From: Achatina immaculata | Lineage: Eukaryota; Mollusca; Gastropoda; Stylommatophora; Achatinidae | Direction of reading: 5' to 3' | NCBI GenBank assembly: GCA_009760885.1 | Contig: CM019708.1 | Location: 15,940,090 to 16,004,089, forward strand | Length of the DNA: 64,000 nucleotides | Part shown: piece by piece, positions 33,060 through 45,253 of the stretch | Position numbering within the stretch: the first letter of the stretch is position 1 | Layout: each line of letters opens with the position of its first letter | Program-made: the position numbers and the translations under genes | Notes under the pieces: generated by a model | Databases searched by the model: none | What the model was told of the DNA's origin: nothing | Seen by the model: the letters and a program-made list of their open reading frames with translations, nothing else

Positions 33060-34188
33060 TGATTGTATATATTATATACATTGCTACATGTCTGCTATTT
33101 GCGAGGCTATATGCTAGCCTTTTACATTGCTAAATGCCTGGTGTTTGCATGGTTGTATGTTTGCTATTTATATACGAGGTGTGTCTAAAAAGTTCAGTGA
33201 ATGGTCCGATATCTCAACAACAACATGGGGCAGGTGAGTGACCATGCACATGGCTATCCAGAGACAAGTCGAGAAGCGCCACCTAGCGTGGAGTACACGT
33301 GACCGACAGGGCAGGCCAGCTGTGGGCAGTCGAACGTAATCAATGTAAGATGTAAGGTCACAGTGCACTGGAGCAACGAGTGAAAATCAAGTTTTACTAC
33401 ACATTGGGGAAAAGAGCGACGGAGACGCATGAAATGTTGGTACAAATCTACGGGACGGAAACCGTGAGCAGAAAATGTTTACAATTGGTTCAAACGGGTA
33501 CACAGAAGATTTGTTCCTGGTTTGTGCCGCACAAGCTGACAGAGAACAGAAAGCAAAACGGATCGAAACCTCTGGAGATTTCATTACTATGTGTGATTAG
33601 GATCCATCCCTTCTGCGAACCATCGTCACATTGGATGATACTTGGTGCTACCAGTTTGATCCGGAATTTTCTTTCTGTTTCCTCACCAGAAAAACGTCTT
33701 GCGGACGTAGCGGCACTCCATGAACGTGTGACAGCGTTCTGCCATCAGTTCCCAAAGAGGCCTTTTCAGACAGTTTCCAGAAGCCTTATGAACAGTGCCA
33801 AAAGTGTGTTGTGAAGGATGGCGATTATTTTGAAGGCCAATAAAGATAATTAGTTTGTGTTTTCTATTTTGTTTCTTTTCTGATACCATTCAGTGAACTT
33901 TTTAGACACAATGTATATATGTACTATTTGCATGGCTGTATACCTGCTGCATGCATGACTATATACCTGCTGTATGCATGACTACACGTTTGCCGTTCCA
34001 TTCCTGTGTGTCAGCTATTTACATTGGTACGTGTCTGCTGTGTGTCAGCTGTTTATACTGGTATGTCCGTTGCTTGCATTGCTGTATGTTATCTGTATAT
34101 GCTGCTAAATGCGTTCTGTTACATTGTTGTATGCTTGCTGTTTGCATGGCTGTATGCATAATGGTGTGTGCGTGCGAATATAACAACT
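33060..34188. repeat. Degenerate ~22-bp minisatellite, split by mariner-2
   Basis: Runs of GCATGGCTGTATG, CCTGCTGTATGC and similar occur at 33060-33172 and 33914-34188. The mariner-derived element between them was inserted into the array. Confidence 0.6.
33175..33913 (+). mobile_element. mariner-2, internally deleted (739 bp)
   Basis: The inverted ends share TGTCTAAAAAGTTCA.TGAAT, flanked by TA. Inside are the transposase N-terminus (KIKFYYTLGKRATETHEMLV, ETVSRK), a frameshifted part with LRTIVTLDDTWCYQFDPEF (first catalytic Asp), and then directly the C-terminal end (ALHERVTAF, CCEGWRLF). The second and third catalytic Asp are removed by the deletion. It is a non-autonomous or dead copy of a mariner of a different subfamily from mariner-1. 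Confidence 0.8.
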
Positions 34189-34198
34189 GACTGCTTTA

Positions 34199-35251
34199 TG
34201 TTCGTCGTGACTTTCATCAGTTTAACACTTTGTTCGTCCTGGCGTTTATCAATTTAACACTGTTCGTCGTGGCGTTTATCGATTTAATACTTTGTTCGTC
34301 GTGGCGTTTATCAATTTAATACTTTGTTCGTCATGACGTTTATTAATTTAATACTTTGTTCGTCATGACGTTTATTAATTTAATACTTTGTTCGTCGTGG
34401 CGTTTATCAATTTAATACTTTGTTCGTCATGACGTTTATTAATTTAATACTTTGTTCGTCATGACGTTTATTAATTTAATACTTTGTTCGTCGTGGCGTT
34501 TATCAATTTAATACTTTGTTCGTCATGACGTTCATTAATTTAATACTTTGTTCGTCATGGCGTTTATCAATTTAATACTTTGTTTGTCATGGCGTTTATC
34601 AATTTAATACTTTGTTTGTCATGGCGTTTATTAATTTAATACTTTGTTCGTCATGGCGTTTATTAATTTAATACTTTGTTCGTCATGGCGTTTATTAATT
34701 TAGTACTTTGTTCGTCATGGCGTTTATTAATTTAGTACTTTGTTCGTCATGGCGTTTATTAATTTAGTACTTTGTTCGTCATGGCGTTTATTAATTTAGT
34801 ACTTTGTTCGTCATGGCGTTTATTAATTTAGTACTTTGTTCGTCATGGCGTTTATTAATTTAGTACTTTGTTCGTCATGGCGTTTATTAATTTAGTACTT
34901 TGTTCGTCATGGCGTTTATTAATTTAGTACTTTGTTCGTCATGGCGTTTATTAATTTAGTACTTTGTTCGTCATGGCGTTTATTAATTTAGTACTGTGTT
35001 CGTCATGGCGTTTATTAATTTAGTACTGTATTCGTCATGGCGTTTATTAATTTAGTACTTTGTTCGTCATGGCGTTTATTAATTTAGTACTTTATTCGTC
35101 ATGGCGTTTATTAATTTAGTACTTTGTTCGTCATGGCGTTTATTAATTTAATACTTTGTTCGTCATGGCGTTTATTAATTTAATACTTTGTTCGTCATGG
35201 CGTTTATCAATTTAATACTTTGTTCGTCATGACGTTCATCAATTTAACACA
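34199..35251. repeat. 32-bp tandem array, about 33 copies
   Basis: The unit is TTTGTTCGTCATGGCGTTTA plus TTAATTTAGTAC. Flanking units have TTTAATAC and GTGGCG or CATGACG variants. A central block (about 34700-35120) is nearly uniform with TTTAGTAC, which fits recent local homogenisation. Confidence 0.95.
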
Positions 35252-37059
35252 TACAAGCTGTGACAAGAATATTCAGTGATATTGCAGCACTTGACTTTCA
35301 CCTATACGTCCTAACCAACCACTCGTCCATTTCTTCATGTCTATACGCGTTATCATCAGTTCTAGTCAGACATTGTCGCATACAGAAACTCCATTCCGCC
35401 AGTTCTTGTGCCAGTCAGTTTCCTGATAGTTTCCTGCATTTTGGAGCTCAACTTGAACAGCTTGCAACCATGTAGCTCTTGGTCTATCCTGTTTGTTTTT
35501 CCCCTTTACATTCCGTACATCTCTGTATTGTTCTGTCTTTTTAAAATGTGTTTTCCCCCTTGATTATATGCACATATGTGTGGAGATATACAGTGCTTAT
35601 GTTTAAGACATGAATTTATATCTCTTAGCCGTTTAGATGGCTTTTGAAAAAAATTAACGTTAACTACTGTGATGTGATTTTTGTTTCGTGGTCTTGAATT
35701 CATAATTTTAACCTGCCACAAATGCTAAAAATAGGCATCATATCATTCCCTGGTTCAACATTGCGGTGGCTTTTTTTTTATTACAAAGAATATTTGTGTG
35801 GCACGGAAGTTGTTTTTTACTTAGTGGTGTACTACTCTTTCCATGTCTTCGTCTCATTGTGTGTGTGTCTCTCTCCCTCACTCTCTCATACACATCCATT
35901 CACCCACTCTGTCTCTCTTCGTCTGTGTGCTTGTTGAATAAAAATGATCAGGCACATTTAGCCACAAAAACCGCACAGTTCCTGTGTCGTTGAGCTAACG
36001 TTGCGTCTCATGCTTCGGCAGTTTCAGAGTTTACACGTGGTGTTTCAAGACGTTCCTGTATTAGCAGCGCCTTCCGTGGATCTCTCCCTCTCCCTCTCTT
36101 TCTTTCTCTCTCTCTCTCCTCCTACAATATCCGCAGTGCGATGTAGGAGAGGGCAGGTAGCAGATGGACAAGAGAGAGGGGAAGTTGGGCTGGAAATACC
36201 TATCCTTCAAGATGAACAATTAAACAGCCATGCCATTGCATTGCTCCTCTGTGGAAATGGGAATATCGTTTTTTTTTATGTTACGTGCAGATTTTGTTTC
36301 ATGTACACACTAGAGCACTTAATTGGATGTTCCTCTCTTCCTCTCTTTTCTTCAAGGTTTTCAGCAGTGTTTACATAGACACAATTTCCTGGCCCGGAGT
36401 AGAATCTCAGGTGATGGGAATTTCACATCATTTTGGACAAGCAAAAACAAAAAAAAAAAATTCTTGAAGCACTGTTTTTGGTTCACGTTGATGCTGTTTC
36501 TGTTGTGTGTAAAAACTTTTTATTATCCACGGGTGTTCTTTTTTATTCTTCGTTTTTATATTTGTTTTTATATTCATGCCATTAATTTTTTGCTTGTTAT
36601 ATTCATAACAGTTCTGAATCTGTGTTCACATTAACACGCGCTGAGTAACCTGGGCTGGCTGTCACATTTATCAGACTCCTCGTGTTAAGTCTCCTGATTT
36701 TTCGCTTTCATACATGTGCAGTGATTTAAAAAAAACATATCCTAGACTACTAACTTCTTCAGTGACTCGCATTCATATGTGACTCCTGGTTTTAATCAAT
36801 TTCAAGCCGTTTCTTTATTTTATAATTATTGCATGCTCTCTGGAATGTATTCAGTCGTCTATTCTAGTTCTACAGCTATTCGCCTCCTGTTTTGTTCTCT
36901 GTGAATGTAAGCATTTACCTGTCTTATGTCAACACTCATCCCCGTGATTATCGGTTCACTTGTTCGTTTACATCTCCAGTTATTCACGTACATTTTCTTT
37001 ACTCGCGTTCAGCTCACTTTCTCGACTTAATCATTTCCAGACACCGCTGATTCTTTTCT
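35252..37059. other. Unassigned stretch
   Basis: No gene was recognised. CT-rich simple sequence lies at about 35870-35895 and 36080-36120. Confidence 0.3.
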
Positions 37060-37490
37060 TGCAGACAGCTAACTCTTGTACTACCACTTCATGTTCCTTG
37101 TACTGAACTGACGCTTGTAACATCGTTCGATGTTTCGTGTAATACAATAACTCCTGTAGTACATGTTCCCTTAACTAAAGTGACTCCTTGAATACAGCTT
37201 CATGTTTCCTTTACATAACCGATTCATGGAATACCACTTGCAATTCCAGTTACTAAAACCTTGTGATACTGCATGACTAAACTGACTCTTGCAGTTTTCT
37301 TGATTGAACTGACTCTTCGACAAGCACTTGCTGTTTAGTTTCTTAAACTGATTCTTGTAATATCATTTGCTGTTTTCTTTATTAAACTGACTCCAGGAAT
37401 ACCAGTTGCTGTTCTCTCATTAAACTGGCGCTGAGAACTGGAATATCAGTTGGTCTCCCACTGAAGCCCAACTCTTGGAATGTTACTTTT
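37060..37490. repeat. Degenerate ~45-bp minisatellite, about 9 units
   Basis: Units resemble AAACTGACTCTTG, AATACCACTTGC, TGTTTTCTTTATT with strong divergence. This is an old array. Confidence 0.55.
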
Positions 37491-38714
37491 ATCCTGTTAT
37501 CGCAGCCGGTTTCTTCTATATTCTTGGTGTTTCTAAACAAAACAAAAACTTTCTCTTTCTCTTTAAATACTGATCATCCAGCTCATCACTTTTTGCCTTT
37601 TTGTCTCTGGCTCCCCAGGCCGTATGTGGAATTTATGTTTTCTGCTTTGGCTTCTGTTGTGTTGTATAACGTCCGTAAACCGTTTTAAAGGCCATTTCCC
37701 TCTACATGGACTCAGAGTCGATCATTACAAGTTGCTCAATCACAGAGTACCTCTGTTTTATAGGCTGTAGACGCCGTGGAATCGATCTCCGTTCACAGTT
37801 GATGGAGACTGAACATAGCTTCGCAATATCCCATCAGGCGGGCATTTGTGTCCGTATTCTGGCTAGTTAAACCTTCAAGCATTGTTTGTTCGTGGCCGTG
37901 CCAAGTAAGAGCCGGGCGGAGAAGCTAGAGGAACAGGCGCATGTCTTAGTGCCAACTTGGCGAAAACGGCGAGAGCACGCTGAAAGCTGGATAATATGAC
38001 GGGAATATTGCGGGGAATATAGAACATAAGGAGCTTAGTGAGGGGTAGAGGAAAGAAGAAGGATGCTATGGTGAGAACTAGATGACAGTGAACGGGACAG
38101 AGTTAAAATTAGACCAGATAGAATTGACAGAGTTACAAGTAGATAAAGAAATATACAGAGAAACGAGAAGAGAAAAAAAAACGAAATATAAAATAAAACT
38201 GGAGGATAAACGCGGGCATTCACCACAGACAAAGATGAAAGTGGAAACATGTGATAGCCGAGCTTGAAGGCTTTCGATTGATTTTAAATTCGTAAAAATT
38301 TAGGAAAGAAGGAGGTTTTTCTTTCTCTTCGTTTAAGTTGCCCCCACCACCAGATCAGCAGAGCCGCGGGCCGTGTTTGTGTGAAGGCAGTAGACAGCGA
38401 GGCACCCGCTTTGGCGGAAAAGACATTGGGAGACCAACAACAAAAAATATATATGATCAAAACCTGAAATAATAAAACTGGGGTTGTGAAAATAGGAATG
38501 AACAAGGGAGATGTTGACCTCAGAAATGTCCAAGTTTACTGCTTCATGCTCTTGCATACGCGTGTGTTTTCTGTGCTGTAATCTTCCTATTTTTATGTGA
38601 ATCTGTTATCTTTCTCTGTCTCAGTTTCTTGTTATTTAGACAGCTTTTCCTTGGATGCATACAGCTGATGAATTCATGACTTTAGCGTCACCAATCTATT
38701 ATTATATTTATTGT
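37491..38714. other. Unassigned stretch
   Basis: No gene or dispersed repeat was recognised. Confidence 0.3.
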
Positions 38715-38916
38715 TTCTATGACTATTAGTGACTGTGACCTGTCCGTTTACATAAGATGAGATGAGTGATAAACATGCAACACTGGCGACACCTTTGTCA
38801 CTTTATAAGCTGTATCTTTCCAATCAGGGGGCTTGTTAGATCATCCGCTTCACCGGCGCCCCCCCCCCCCCCCATGTCCTGCTTGTTTCCATATTTAAGG
38901 CCCAGCTGACACCCGA
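38715..38916 (-). repeat. Dispersed repeat H, copy 1
   Basis: The reverse complement matches 42695-42890. Shared blocks are GTGTCAGCTGGGCCTTAAAT, GAAGCGGATGATCTAACAAG, CTTATAAAG and GAGTGATAAA. It contains a poly-C run (38862-38877) where the other copy has a G-rich run. Class unknown. Confidence 0.7.
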
Positions 38917-40249
38917 AACAAAGAGTTTCCACACGTGCGGGAAAGTCTTTCTGCTCACTTGTAGCCCAGGGAATACACTACGGTGACCTACAAACCTACT
39001 TACGTGTTTCTCGCCGCGCCGTGATGGTCTCGCCCGCTGAAAGTTGAACTCTCACACATTTGTGATCTACGCCGATTAGCGTCACGAGGGCTGTTACCTC
39101 CCTGGATGTGATGGCAACTGAATACACTTTGTGTAGTATATAGAGATAACGTCGGCGACCAGATCAGACTCCTGCTTATCTGTATATGTTTTGTGATGAG
39201 ACGTTATTTCTTTATTCCGTATCCAGTGAAGTTTAGTCTCTGCCATATAAGGTAAAGATACATGCATTTATGGGCTGTTACAAAAATTGTGCTTTATTTG
39301 TTTGTTCGCACAGTGTTAGTCTAATTTTCATTACCATATTCATTGGTACAATTTCAATAACTACAAAAGGAACTCTCTTACTGAGCGATACAGATACAAA
39401 GCTCATCAGAGAAGTAACTATATTGCTAGCGTTTTGGCCCTTTAAACTTTTGAGGCCCTAAAGAAAAGGGGGTGCTCTGTGTTATTGTTTCCAGGAGTCT
39501 GTTAAGTTGCTGGTTTTAACTTCACTCATGTCGCTACTTACCAACGGTCCTACCTGTTGTATGTGGCGAGGGCCAGACTTCCTGTTATTTTCTGTCACGA
39601 TCTGTAACCATGCACTTGCCGAAGATGGATCTCACTACCACACGTATTTGGAAATGTAAGACTGCAGCAGTGAGACAGAAATATGCAACAAGACTGTAAG
39701 TCAGTCATATGGCATTAGTAATAGCGGCGGTACAGTATCATCCCCATGAAACATGGTTGCCAAACTGATTCAAATGACTGACATCCGAGGGCCAGTATGC
39801 TGCCTTTGCGAAACCAGACGGGTCCCCGTCTTACCAGAGTACAGGCTGTTCCTACTAGAACAAGACAAACAACCCAAACCCATATCCATATCTGCTGATT
39901 ATGTTACACATGTTCTTTCTTTCACGTCTTCGTGTTTTGTTTCAGTTGCTTGTGAGCCAGCTGCCTTACGTTGTTTGCTTTCACGATTTACCCCCGCATG
40001 TATGTTCATATCATCAGGTGTCAAAATCACACCATGAAAATCACGCTGAAGAAACTGAAGATGTGACCATTGCCAGAGAAGAAATCCCAACAGAGATCTT
40101 CATGAACAGTCAGTCTTTGAATCAAATGATGCATTTCAAGTATCGTCAGCAGGAAAGATCGATGGCGAAGTTGAGAACAGATGCAACAAAGAAATCACGT
40201 CACTGAACAAATGACACTTTTACTGAAAGACAAATATATCATAGTTGAA
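38917..40249. other. Unassigned stretch
   Basis: No gene was recognised. The region downstream of H at 38920-39150 is relatively GC-rich but has no matching motif. Confidence 0.3.
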
Positions 40250-40690
40250 ATAAAAAGAGCACTGTACAACAGAATTTTCCTCCCAGCTATGTGTTGTCAG
40301 TGCCAAACTAGGACACTGACAGCTAAAAACAAAAGGAAAATTAACAGGACAGAAATGTGATGTGTGAGAAAAATAGTAAATGTGACAAAGAGAAGGGAAA
40401 AAAAAAGAGAATAAGAAAAATCAGAAGGGACACCATCATCATGGTAAGGGTTGGGGTAACACCAGTGCTAAACTACATCCAGAAATAGCACGTCAAATGG
40501 TTTGCACGTTACACAGCTACTACACGACAGTATAACGCTGAAGCAAGTCATATGGTTAGGCCACGTTACACGACTGCTACCAGACAGTATAGCTGAGAAA
40601 ATATTCACGCTAAGAATTGTAGGAAGTAGAGGAAGAGGCTGTTCACGCCATGTGTACAGGGAGGAGATTACATAAACATTATACGAGTAT
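40250..40690 (+). pseudogene. LINE-C 3' fragment
   Basis: Broken frames read like a LINE C-terminus: RALYNRIFLPAMCCQCQTRT, KRKINRTEM, CVRKIVNVTKR, then VTPVLNYIQK and VKWF near 40450-40510. The order (leucine-rich palm end, cross-over segment, WFGH-like) is that of APE-type LINEs. I link it to the LINE-C RT at 42.5-44.3 kb by style only. Confidence 0.5.
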
Positions 40691-41344
40691 ACTGTTATAT
40701 AAAACAACTCGCAGAGCCCTATCTCCTCTCAACGCTGAAAAGGATATGACGAAGGGGAGAAGACGAAAGAAGATAAAAATGTCTAGGACGAAATAGCACA
40801 GTAAAAGTTCTAGGTGATGTTCTTTATAGATGTTTTTTTTTTAGATCCCCGCCATGTCATCAAAATATGGAACTAAACACGCATTTGTAAGAGAAATAAT
40901 CTCACTCCTCAGAGAAGGTCAGAAAGCAAGAACGTCAGAGAAAAGAGAAAGAAAAGTAACAAGTAAATACAGAGCCTTGAGCAGGAGAGCCGTATGTGCA
41001 GGCATGAACGCGGATTTTCTGATATCATCTGTTGGTGATGAGGGGAGAGACATGTGTTAAAGTTCATCGCAGACATTCACTGAGACGGGGGGCGGAGCTC
41101 TCTGTGAGTTTACCAGAGATGTTAGAATGAATACAAATACTTGAACGAGAGCAGCAGAAAGAAACGTGCATGTAGCGAATGACAGATTGATACTGATACA
41201 AGTAGGTTTGAGGGTGCAGGACGATATTGTAAGAGACCATTGATACATTAGGAAGAGAACATGACGAACACATGAAGAATAGGTAGAGAAATCTGTCTTA
41301 CATATAACACGTATGGCATCTTTATATGCTGTGTGTGTCCGTGC
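40691..41344. other. Unassigned stretch
   Basis: Possible further LINE debris (KREIISLLREGQKARTSEK-like) lies around 40880-40960. Nothing is firm. Confidence 0.25.
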
Positions 41345-41605
41345 GTTAGTTTAAGTATGCGTTCAGATGGTAGATTAGACGATTTTAAATATGGGTTCAT
41401 ATAATAGCCTAGGTGACATTAAATATCGGTTCAGATAATAGCCTAGGTGACATTAAATATCGGTTCAGATAATAGCCTAGGTGACATTAAATATCGGTTC
41501 AGATAATAGCCTAAGTGACAGGAAGTATAAGTTCAGATAATGGCATGATATTAAATATGGGTACATATAATAGATTATGAGACATTGAATATGGTTACAT
41601 ATAAT
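41345..41605. repeat. 34-bp tandem array, about 7 copies
   Basis: The unit is TGACATTAAATATCGGTTCA plus GATAATAGCCTAGG. Central copies are near-identical and outer ones diverged. The array ends directly at the RTE-B 3' terminus. Confidence 0.85.
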
Positions 41606-42275
41606 AGATTCATTTGCGTTTTCCTTGCGGAACTTTGCCTCCCTAACAGCACTCCTGTAGGCCTCTCGGTTGTAACCAGTGTGCCCAGCTGATGCATCCA
41701 TTTGCAGACTATCAGTGATATCTTTGCAGCCATCTTCACTTTGGTCTTCCTCTCTTTTCTGTTCCCATTATGTACCCTTCCAAGACGGTATTCTGTAAAT
41801 TATCACGACGTCTAACGTGTCCAAAATATTTAAGTTTTCTCTGTTTAATCCTCTTTACTAGCAAGTCTTCTTCAATATTAAGTTCCTGTAGTATGGATAT
41901 AGTTGTTCTCTTTTGTGTCCATGGTATTTGAAAATCTCTTCTGTAGCATTTACATTCAAAGGCATTTATGTGTTTCTCAGCTGTTTTGTTAAGTGTCCAG
42001 GTCTCACAGGCATTTGTTGTGATGGGGAAAAAATCTTATTTTTGTTGTTCTGTATGCTCCTCTCTACAGTTTCTTTAGTTGTTTTACTTTTTGAAGATTA
42101 GTTAGTGATGATCCAAGATATTCAAAACTCTCCACCTCGTCCAATTTTTCGTCATTGATACATATTTCAGCTGCCTTATTTGTTTTGTCATTTGTCATCA
42201 GTTTAGTTTTCTTCACATTAAGATAGAGGTTTTTCTTTTCACCAATCTTACGGACTGACATAATTAGTTTTTCCA
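41606..42275 (-). mobile_element. RTE-B LINE, C-terminal region
   Basis: The minus strand runs from GEKKNLYLNVKKTKLMTNDK and FEYLGSSLTN to MDASAGHTGYNREAYRSAV and AKFRK. It ends at the shared CCTTGCGGAACTTTGCC terminus. It is 5'-truncated, or cut by the minisatellite at 42276. A deletion removes the NNGDTMREIK segment. Confidence 0.8.
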
Positions 42276-42512
42276 ACAAAATACAACACAGACTACTGGA
42301 TGTGTCTATGTAACAGGACAAAATACAACACAGACTACTTGGTGTGTCTATGTAACAGGACAAAATACAACACAGACTGAATACTTGGTGTGTCCATGTA
42401 ACAGGACAAAATACAACACAGACTGAATACTTGGTGTGTCTTTGTAATAAAACAAAATACACCACAGACTGTTTGGTGTGTTTATGTAACAAGACAAAAT
42501 ACAACACAGACT
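42276..42512. repeat. 42-46-bp tandem array, about 5 copies
   Basis: The unit is ACAGGACAAAATACAACACA, GACTACTTGGTGTGTCTATG, TA. Some units have GACTGAATACTTGG. It lies exactly between minus-strand RTE-B and plus-strand LINE-C. Confidence 0.9.
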
Positions 42513-42694
42513 TCTTGAAGTCAAAGGAGGACAGGGTGATAATGGAGAAGGAGGACACTGCAGAGAGGTGGACAGAATACATTAGTGAACTGTCTGGCGG
42601 AGAAAGACCAGACCTAATGTCAAATATAAACAACTGTGATATTCCAGCACTGCTTGAAGAGCATGTTTTTGATGACAGTAAACATATGAAGAGA

Positions 42695-42890
42695 GTGTCA
42701 GCTGGGCCTTAAATATGGAAACAGGCAAGACATCGGGGGGTGGGGCCCGGTGAAGCGGATGATCTAACAAGTCCCCTGGATTAGAAATATACCGCTTATA
42801 AAGTAGCAAAGGCGTCGCCATCGTTGCATATTTATCACTCATCTTATATAACTGGACAGCTCTGAGTCTAGTCATAGAACCAATAACTAT
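42695..42890 (+). repeat. Dispersed repeat H, copy 2, within LINE-C
   Basis: It matches the reverse complement of 38715-38916. The LINE-C reading resumes after it with IEALDEC, so H interrupts that element. The exact edges are uncertain. Confidence 0.65.
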
Positions 42891-43240
42891 GTGTAGAAGA
42901 ATTAGAAGCCCTTGATGAATGTGGTGTAAAAGTAATAGCATAATTGTTCAGTAAAATCTATGGCACTTGATATATACCCACGAACTGTTAAAATCCACCT
43001 TCATGGCTTGGTCAAATAAGCCAGAAGCTAAAGAATATGAAGACTTCAGAACAACAAGCCTTTCATGTCAAATCACGAAACTACTGCTGTTATGAGAAGA
43101 ACTAGACACACAGAATAGAAATGGAAATAGGAGATGAGCAGTCTGTATTTATAGAAGGAAAAAGAGCACATAAATGCCATATTTGCTCTAAGAATTCTGA
43201 CAGGAAGAATTCTAGAAGTACATAAAGAATTATTTGTATG

Positions 43241-43369
43241 TCTCTTTGATTGTACCAAAGCATGATGAAATTACGAAAATATATCTCTTTGACTGTACCA
43301 AAGCATGATGAAATTATGAAAATATATCTCTTTGGCTGTACCAAAGCATGATGAAATCATGAAAATAAC
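43241..43369 (+). repeat. 43-bp tandem triplication in LINE-C
   Basis: The unit begins TCTCTTTGACTGTACCAAAG and continues with CATGATGAAATTATGAAAAT and ATA. It occurs at 43241, 43284 and 43327. It covers the LINE palm motif A region, and 43 is not a multiple of 3. Confidence 0.95.
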
Positions 43370-43616
43370 AGAAGATATAAATATTGACGGCAAAGATCTG
43401 AGAATTAAAAAAAAAAGTATACTGCAGTCATGAAGCAGCTATCAGAGTAGAAAATATGACAGGCAAATATCAACAAATAAAACAGGGAGTTATGCAAGCT
43501 TCTGTCCTCTCACTAGCTTTCTTCTCATTGTACAGTGACAATATCATTGTTTTTAAATCAGGAATTCCCGCTGGAATTTACAACACAAAAAATTTACGCC
43601 ACGCAGATGATTTTAC

Positions 43617-43912
43617 CAGAAATGCAGATGAAGCCACTGACAACAATTATTGAGGAAAGATGCTGGCGATGGTTGAGACATGTGCTCAGAATGACTGACA
43701 ACTCACTATCAAAAATAGCACTAAGATGGACACCACAGGGGAACAGAAGTAAGGGTAGACCAAAAGAGACATGGAGAAGAACAACAGAAAGGATGTTGAG
43801 CAATAGAGGGCTCACCTGGGCAAGAGCAGAAAAAAAGGCGAAGGACAGGCATTTGTGGAAAACCCTTGCAGAAGCCCCATGTGCCCTGGGCACTTAAGGT
43901 TCAGAGAGAGAG
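43617..43912 (+). mobile_element. LINE-A 3' end inserted in LINE-C, with TSD
   Basis: This is a 5'-truncated copy starting in the AEMQMKPLTT region and running through EERCWRWLRHVLRM, GRPKETWRRT, NRGLTWARAEKKAKDRHLWK and TLAEAPCALG, then a stop and a short GA tail. The 12-bp duplication AGATGATTTTAC occurs at 43605-43616 and 43913-43924 (one or two bases overlap the GA tail). The C-terminal coding is intact and shows the normal LINE-A ending. Confidence 0.9.
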
Positions 43913-44063
43913 AGATGATTTTACAATAGTAATAGCCAAAAAAAAAAAACGATGAATGTACAGAAGCTATTAGATACAGTAGTTAACGGAAAGTGAGAAG
44001 AAAGGACTAGCCTTAAATAACAAGAAAACAGAAACAGCGGTCATATCACGAAAGAAGAAACCA

Positions 44064-44298
44064 CATACATTTAATGTTAAAGTACAAGGAACAACATTAA
44101 GACAAGCGCATACATTTAATGTTAAAGTACAAGGAACAGCATTAAGACAAGCGCATACATTTAATGTTAAAGTACAAGGGACAACATTAAGACAAGCGCA
44201 TACATTTAATGTTAAAGTACAAGGAACAACATTAAGACAAGCGCATACATTTAATGTTAAAGTACAAGGAACAACATTAAGACAAGCGCATACATATT
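44064..44298 (+). repeat. 45-bp tandem array, 5 copies, from LINE-C coding sequence
   Basis: The unit begins CATACATTTAATGTTAAAGT and encodes HTFNVKVQGTTLRQA in the LINE-C frame (preceded by VISRKKKP). At 45 bp it preserves the frame. Copies differ at one or two bases. Confidence 0.95.
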
Positions 44299-44300
44299 GA

Positions 44301-44800
44301 TGGTCTGAATGATGGCAGGAACAAGAAGTACAGAATATAATGTGAGGACAGTCCCGTATTACAATTATGCAACAATAAAATGAAGAACTATATATATATA
44401 TTGGCTAGATTGTAACTGACGAGCGCAATCTGTGAGCAGTGTTTAAAACGTTTGTTACCGCGCCATGTAGAGAGCAAGTGTTTTTGTATACGCTGAGTCA
44501 TTTCAGCAGGAAGCGAGGGCTGTAACTGAAGTCAGAAAGCGCATGCGCGTACAGAGAGACTGGACTTTGATGAAACACAAGTATAGTTTCATGTTAACCT
44601 TGGCTGCTTATGTAAAATCAAGATTGGTTAATAAGCCCAGACAGAAGCTGCTCTGCATCATGATGATGATGCTTTCAAACTTCCAGAACAAACCTGTTTT
44701 AGAGCCGAATTCAAGAACATAGAAGCTGCTATTATTATTATTATTATTATTGATCTCTATTACATTTTGATTTAGCACTATTGTGATATCCATACTAGTT
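44301..44800. other. Unassigned stretch
   Basis: No gene. (TA)n lies at about 44391-44400 and (ATT)n at about 44731-44753. Confidence 0.35.
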
Positions 44801-45117
44801 TTTCAGGCCTCTTCAAGTATTCTTTTTTTTTTTTTTCTAACGCCTCTTCAGATATTCTGTGTTTTGCCATGCCTATTCAAAAACTTTGTTTTTGAGGCCT
44901 CTTCAAATAGTATTTGTTTTACACGCCTCTTCAGATAGTATTTGTTTTACACGCCTCTTCAAATAGTATTTGTTTTACACGCCTCTTCAAATAGTATTTG
45001 TTTTACACGCCTCTTCAAATAGTATTTGTTTTACACGCCTCTTCATATATTATGTGTTGTACACGCCTCTTCTTATATTATTTGTTGTACACGCCTCTTC
45101 AAATATGATTTGAGTTG
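44801..45117. repeat. 28-bp tandem array, about 9 copies
   Basis: The unit is ACGCCTCTTCAAATAGTATT plus TGTTTTAC. Central units are regular (44918-45060) and edges degenerate. Confidence 0.9.
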
Positions 45118-45253
45118 AAGAAATGCTAAAGTAGAACGATATCATATAAAGATAAAACTAGCACAAGCTTGCATGTAATTCCTCAGGCTCATTTCCTAAA
45201 TGAGATCTCCACTCGCTTTCCCTGTCTAATGCAGTTTTATAATGTCTTTAGAA

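Larger units (their letters stand above)
42516..44300 (+). pseudogene. LINE-C reverse transcriptase, heavily broken and invaded
   Basis: The + strand frames read MEKEDTAERWTEYISELSGG, then IEALDECGVKVI, EMEIGDEQSVFIEGKRAHK, KELFVCLFDCTKA (motif A region), IDGKDLRIKKKVY, IKQGVMQASVLSLAFFSLYS (motif B region, here lacking GC), NLRHADDFTIVIA (the ADD box) and LDTVVNGSEKKGLALNNKKT. This order is the palm of an APE-type LINE RT. Stops and shifts are frequent. Three later events disrupt it: repeat H (about 42695-42890), a 43-bp triplication (43241-43369) and LINE-A (43617-43912). A 45-bp coding segment is amplified five times at the end. Confidence 0.75.
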
